Assembly: GCA_008012315.1 (NCBI GenBank)
Contig: SSEL01000009.1
Coordinates: 186,001 to 250,000 of the forward strand
Direction of reading: 5' to 3'
Length of the DNA stretch: 64,000 bases
Source of the DNA: Rhodospirillaceae bacterium
GTDB taxonomy: Bacteria; Pseudomonadota; Alphaproteobacteria; Dongiales; Dongiaceae
Under the pieces are notes generated by a model. The model was not told the DNA's origin. It did no database searches and saw nothing but the letters and a program-made list of their open reading frames with translations. How positions within the stretch are numbered: the stretch's first letter is position 1; each line of letters begins with the position of its first letter. A program made the translations under genes and the position numbers. Shown piece after piece: positions 63,271 through 64,000 of this stretch.

Positions 63271-64000
63271 TTATCTTTCGTGGCCAACCAGGATGGCGAT
63301 TGGCAGGTGAGCGAACGCATCATCGATCCGCAGTTCGCCGTCCTGGATCTTCTGTGACGCGCCTGTCGTGACATCGACCAGCTCGGTTTGTTTCACCGGC
63401 AAGGTGGCCGAACAGCCAGCCCAGGATGATTGCTGGGGCGATTGCCTGGCATCGATGTCGCCGGCATCTTCCGTCGCGCCGGCAAAAAGGCGGCCGCATA
63501 AGGTGACGCAAATCTTGTCGCCATAGCGCCGGGCGAAACCAAACAGGCGGCTTGCGGCTTCGCCGCTGATATTGAGCGGCTCATAGCTGCCATGGAAAAA
63601 CAGTTCCGGCTCACGGCGGCGCAAATTGAGAACCGTGCTGGTCAGGGCCTGCTTGATTCGGCCATCCTGCCAGTTGGTCAGCCATTGCCGTATCTGTATC
63701 TGCCGTTCCGGTGGCGGCCGCATCATGGCGGCATCCACCTTCGCCAGGGCGTCGCGCCGCTTCTCGAAATCGACCGCACGACGGTTATCTGGGTCCATCA
63801 TACTGAGATCCCACAATTCGCCGCCCTGGTAAATATCCGGAACGCCGGGGATGGTCAGTGACACGCCAAGCTGGGCAAGGCTTTTCATCATGCCCAGCCT
63901 CGCTATGCGGGCCTGGAACGGCCGGAAGTCATCGAGAAAGGGATTGCGCTGGTTGACGTCGATGATCTTCTCGAGAAAGCTGAGGCAGGCGGCTTCATAT
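63271..64000 (-). CDS. treY: Malto-oligosyltrehalose synthase, C-terminal part (runs off right edge)
   Basis: The last 243 codons of a gene that enters from the right edge and stops at 63271. PGVPDIYQGGELWDLSMMDP followed by DNRRAVDF is characteristic of TreY, which turns the reducing end of a maltodextrin into a trehalosyl unit. The C-terminal beta domain (FARRYGDKICVTLCGRLFAG) follows. TreZ, the partner that releases trehalose, and other glycogen genes may lie beyond the edge. Convergent with glgP, 24 bases apart. Confidence 0.9.
   Translation of the reverse strand, partial: YEAACLSFLEKIIDVNQRNPFLDDFRPFQARIARLGMMKSLAQLGVSLTIPGVPDIYQGGELWDLSMMDPDNRRAVDFEKRRDALAKVDAAMMRPPPERQIQIRQWLTNWQDGRIKQALTSTVLNLRRREPELFFHGSYEPLNISGEAASRLFGFARRYGDKICVTLCGRLFAGATEDAGDIDARQSPQQSSWAGCSATLPVKQTELVDVTTGASQKIQDGELRIDDAFAHLPIAILVGHER

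Overview
The window is GC-rich, densely packed DNA from an alphaproteobacterium. The gene orders rpmH-rnpA-yidD-yidC-yihA-argB, def-fmt-truA and dapD-dapE, together with PaoABC-type and IorAB-type molybdenum hydroxylases, fit Rhodospirillales or a close relative. The rank is an inference from content; no rRNA gene is present. I saw no integrase, transposase, CRISPR array or phage module. It reads as ordinary chromosome with an accessory catabolic region on the right.

1-2745: start of a divergent rmuC-like gene, then def-fmt-truA. 2780-6906: an AraC regulator facing a two-subunit (2Fe-2S)/molybdopterin oxidoreductase of the IorAB type. 7086-8232: the wreck of a chemotaxis receptor gene. 8237-13008: BetI-like TetR regulator, Bcr/CflA efflux pump, gamma-butyrobetaine-hydroxylase-like dioxygenase and an M20 amidohydrolase. 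13029-16361: operon of a pyrimidine 5'-nucleotidase, dapD, dapE and a membrane protein. 16546-18951: a small exported protein and a K+/H+ antiporter. 19067-23548: argB, yihA, yidC, yidD, rnpA and rpmH, read leftwards from a good sigma-70-type promoter. 23934-31614: orphan histidine kinase, small membrane protein, RlmI-type methyltransferase, gamma-glutamyltransferase, panB-panC and a Gpt-type phosphoribosyltransferase. 31813-37079: OmpA-like lipoprotein, tRNA-Arg(ACG), a zinc-ribbon-less YjdM relative, a DHA2 efflux pump and a frameshifted cytochrome P450. 37108-41138: peptide-type solute-binding protein, amidase and a divergent HTH regulator with a repeated operator-like motif between them.

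41143-53657 is the most interesting part. A protein made of three fused RidA domains faces a GntR/FCD regulator. The regulator is followed by an ABC importer of the sugar/polyol type (two permeases, binding protein, ATPase). Inside that importer operon sit a coenzyme-B12 diol dehydratase with large and medium subunits fused into one chain plus its small subunit, then an SDR oxidoreductase, a hydroxylysine-kinase-family kinase and a class III PLP enzyme of the ethanolamine-phosphate/phosphohydroxylysine phospho-lyase family. The perfect palindrome TGTTATAACA, inside a shared 14-base stretch, lies in both control regions and ties the parts together. I infer an import and breakdown route for an amino-alcohol or amino-diol: dehydration by the B12 enzyme, phosphorylation and phosphate/ammonia elimination by the kinase/lyase pair, and RidA clearing reactive enamines. 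The substrate is unknown.

53661-64000: katE-paoA-paoB-paoC read leftwards (monofunctional catalase plus periplasmic aldehyde oxidoreductase), a DUF2934 protein, glycogen phosphorylase, and the 3' part of malto-oligosyltrehalose synthase at the right edge. Two general-stress (EcfG-like) promoter candidates precede katE and the DUF2934 gene.
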